NCBI GenBank assembly: GCA_002695005.1
Contig: NZNT01000029.1
Span: forward strand, 434,001 to 498,000
Reading direction: 5' to 3'
Length of the DNA: 64,000 nucleotides
DNA from: Maritimibacter sp.
GTDB taxonomy: Bacteria > Pseudomonadota > Alphaproteobacteria > Rhodobacterales > Rhodobacteraceae
This document shows, in pieces, positions 62,922-64,000 of this stretch. Every line of letters starts with the position of its first letter. Positions within the stretch are counted from its first letter, which is position 1. A model generated the notes under the pieces. The model worked only from the letters and a program-made list of their open reading frames with translations, was not told the origin of the DNA and did no database searches. Both the position numbers and the translations under genes were made by a program.

Positions 62922-64000
62922 TCACCCGTTGAAGCGTGCGGTGATGCGCCGTCCACCGCGTGAGAATTCGACCCGCCACCAGCGCGAGCCTTCCGCGATG
63001 ACGGCCTCGAACGCGTCGCCGGTCGTCACCGAAATGTGGTTCACGGAATGGATCACGTCGCCGCGCTGGAACCCCGTGCGCCGCGCCGGCCCCTCGGCGG
63101 TCACGACGACGACGCCCTTCGCATCCATCGGCTGGCCGAGGTTGCGGGCGATGTCGGGCGAGAGCGGCGACAGCGTGAGGCCCTGAAACGGGCCGGGCAG
63201 GGTGATGGCGGTCAGCGCCGCCTCGATCCCGCGCGGGGCGGCGGCGAGGGTCACGCGCGCCGCCTGAAACCCGTCGGCGTTCATGTAGCGCACCTCGACC
63301 GTGTCGCCCATCGGATGCGTGGCGAGGCGGAAGTCGAGCTCGGCGGCGGCATTCACCGGCTGATCCGCGATGGCCACGACAACGTCGCCGACACTCAGCC
63401 CGGCCTGCGCGAAGGGGCTGTCCGGGTGGATGTCGCGCAGGAGCACGCCCATCGGCCGCTCCAGCCCCATCGCATCGGCGATGGAGGCGTCGACCACCTG
63501 CACCTCGACCCCCGACCAGGGCCGTTCGAACCGGTCGCGCCCGGCGGCGGCCTGTGCGACCACCTGTTTCACGAGGTTGGCGGGGATGGCGAAGCCGATC
63601 CCGTTCGAGCCGCCCGAGCGGGTGACGATCTGGGTGTTGATGCCGACGAGGTCGCCGCGCATGTCCACCAGCGCGCCGCCGGAATTGCCGGGATTGATCG
63701 GCGCGTCGGTCTGGATGAAATACCGCCCGCCCTGCAACAGCGCCCCGCCGCCCTGACCCGTGCGCGCAAGGCCCGAGATGATGCCGGAGGAGACCGTCTG
63801 ACCCACGCCGAACGGGTTGCCGATGGCCAGCACGAGGTCACCGACCGCAAGCTCGTCACTGTCGGCGAAATCGAGCGCGGGGAGGTCTTCGCCCCCGTCG
63901 AGCCGGATCACGGCGAGGTCGGCGGCCTCATCCGCGAGCACGAGCCGCCCGTCGTATTCCCGCCGGTCGGCCAGAACGACGCGGATATCGGTCGCATTGC
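62922..64000 (-). CDS. DegP/HtrA-like periplasmic serine protease, C-terminal part (5' end outside window)
   Basis: About 359 residues are visible; the frame stays open to the window edge at 64000, so the N terminus is missing. Catalytic Asp is in DEAADLAVIRLDGGEDL and Ser in APINPGNSGGALVDMRGDLV; the histidine should lie beyond the edge. Two PDZ domains follow (about NLVKQVV onward with LLRDIHPDSPFAQAGLSVGD, and ARRTGFQRGDVIHSVNHISV). A periplasmic protein quality-control protease and chaperone. The visible frame begins TDIRVVLADRREYDGRLVL. Confidence 0.93.
   Translation of the reverse strand, partial: NATDIRVVLADRREYDGRLVLADEAADLAVIRLDGGEDLPALDFADSDELAVGDLVLAIGNPFGVGQTVSSGIISGLARTGQGGGALLQGGRYFIQTDAPINPGNSGGALVDMRGDLVGINTQIVTRSGGSNGIGFAIPANLVKQVVAQAAAGRDRFERPWSGVEVQVVDASIADAMGLERPMGVLLRDIHPDSPFAQAGLSVGDVVVAIADQPVNAAAELDFRLATHPMGDTVEVRYMNADGFQAARVTLAAAPRGIEAALTAITLPGPFQGLTLSPLSPDIARNLGQPMDAKGVVVVTAEGPARRTGFQRGDVIHSVNHISVTTGDAFEAVIAEGSRWWRVEFSRGGRRITARFNG

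Overview
The window is a chromosomal segment of a GC-rich alphaproteobacterium, most likely a marine or salt-tolerant member of the Rhodobacteraceae (Roseobacter group). The reasons are the gene families (DUF1013/TrcR, COQ9, DUF4453, monomeric NADP-isocitrate dehydrogenase, an alpha-2-macroglobulin/PBP1C pair, an ectoine cluster with its own aspartokinase), Rhodobacteraceae-type 5' gene ends, and the GC-rich dispersed hairpin repeat at convergent gene ends. Almost all of it is dense core-genome coding sequence with short gaps and many 1-4 base stop/start overlaps.

Layout. 1-2120: the 3' end of a peptidoglycan-binding protein, a MraZ-like hypothetical, rpmJ, tRNA-Val(GAC) and an N-formylglutamate amidohydrolase. 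2121-9936: dinB, two tandem Pr6Pr membrane proteins, recO, a TetR regulator, dapB divergent from rbfA-truB, and deoA. 10014-16860: a DUF1643 gene, the serine genes serC-serA, mobA, azlCD, a secreted RNase T2 and trcR. 16996-30608: a secreted DUF4453 protein, the alpha-2-macroglobulin/pbpC pair, a hybrid histidine kinase, recQ-yaaA and yggT. 30733-35279: a thioesterase, a UMF1-type transporter, mepA, a phytase/esterase-like protein and yhhQ.

35280-37757 is the least ordinary part. It holds a 13-codon ORF inside what looks like a self-terminating structured RNA, then an 11-bp phased repeat array in front of the ribosome-rescue gene arfB, then an AT-richer insertion carrying an AlbA_2/GHKL-ATPase (Schlafen-like) gene.

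37758-49936 has pncB, a quinone-oxidoreductase-like MDR, icd (monomeric), an oligopeptide ABC transporter (oppA-B-C and a fused oppDF), a sugar-transferase-like protein and a transglutaminase-like protein. 49992-51438 has a small membrane protein and a LysR gene broken by an internal deletion. 51520-55985 is the ectoine cluster: ectA-ectB-ectC-ask transcribed leftwards with a divergent MarR-type ectR. 56026-64000 has a YihX-like HAD phosphatase, a probably leaderless arsR with an AHSA1/SRPBCC gene, an alpha/beta hydrolase, another SRPBCC gene, rpsU, coq9 with a quinone oxidoreductase, a patatin, pncA and the 3' part of a DegP-like protease.

Pathways seen together: osmoprotection (aspartate kinase through ectoine), NAD salvage (pncA and pncB at two loci), serine synthesis (serC, serA), DNA repair (dinB, recO, recQ, yaaA), envelope maintenance and protection (alpha-2-macroglobulin, PbpC, MepA, DegP) and peptide uptake. 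I found no CRISPR array, prophage, transposase or rRNA operon. All product names rest on reading the sequence and recalling family hallmarks; no database search was run.
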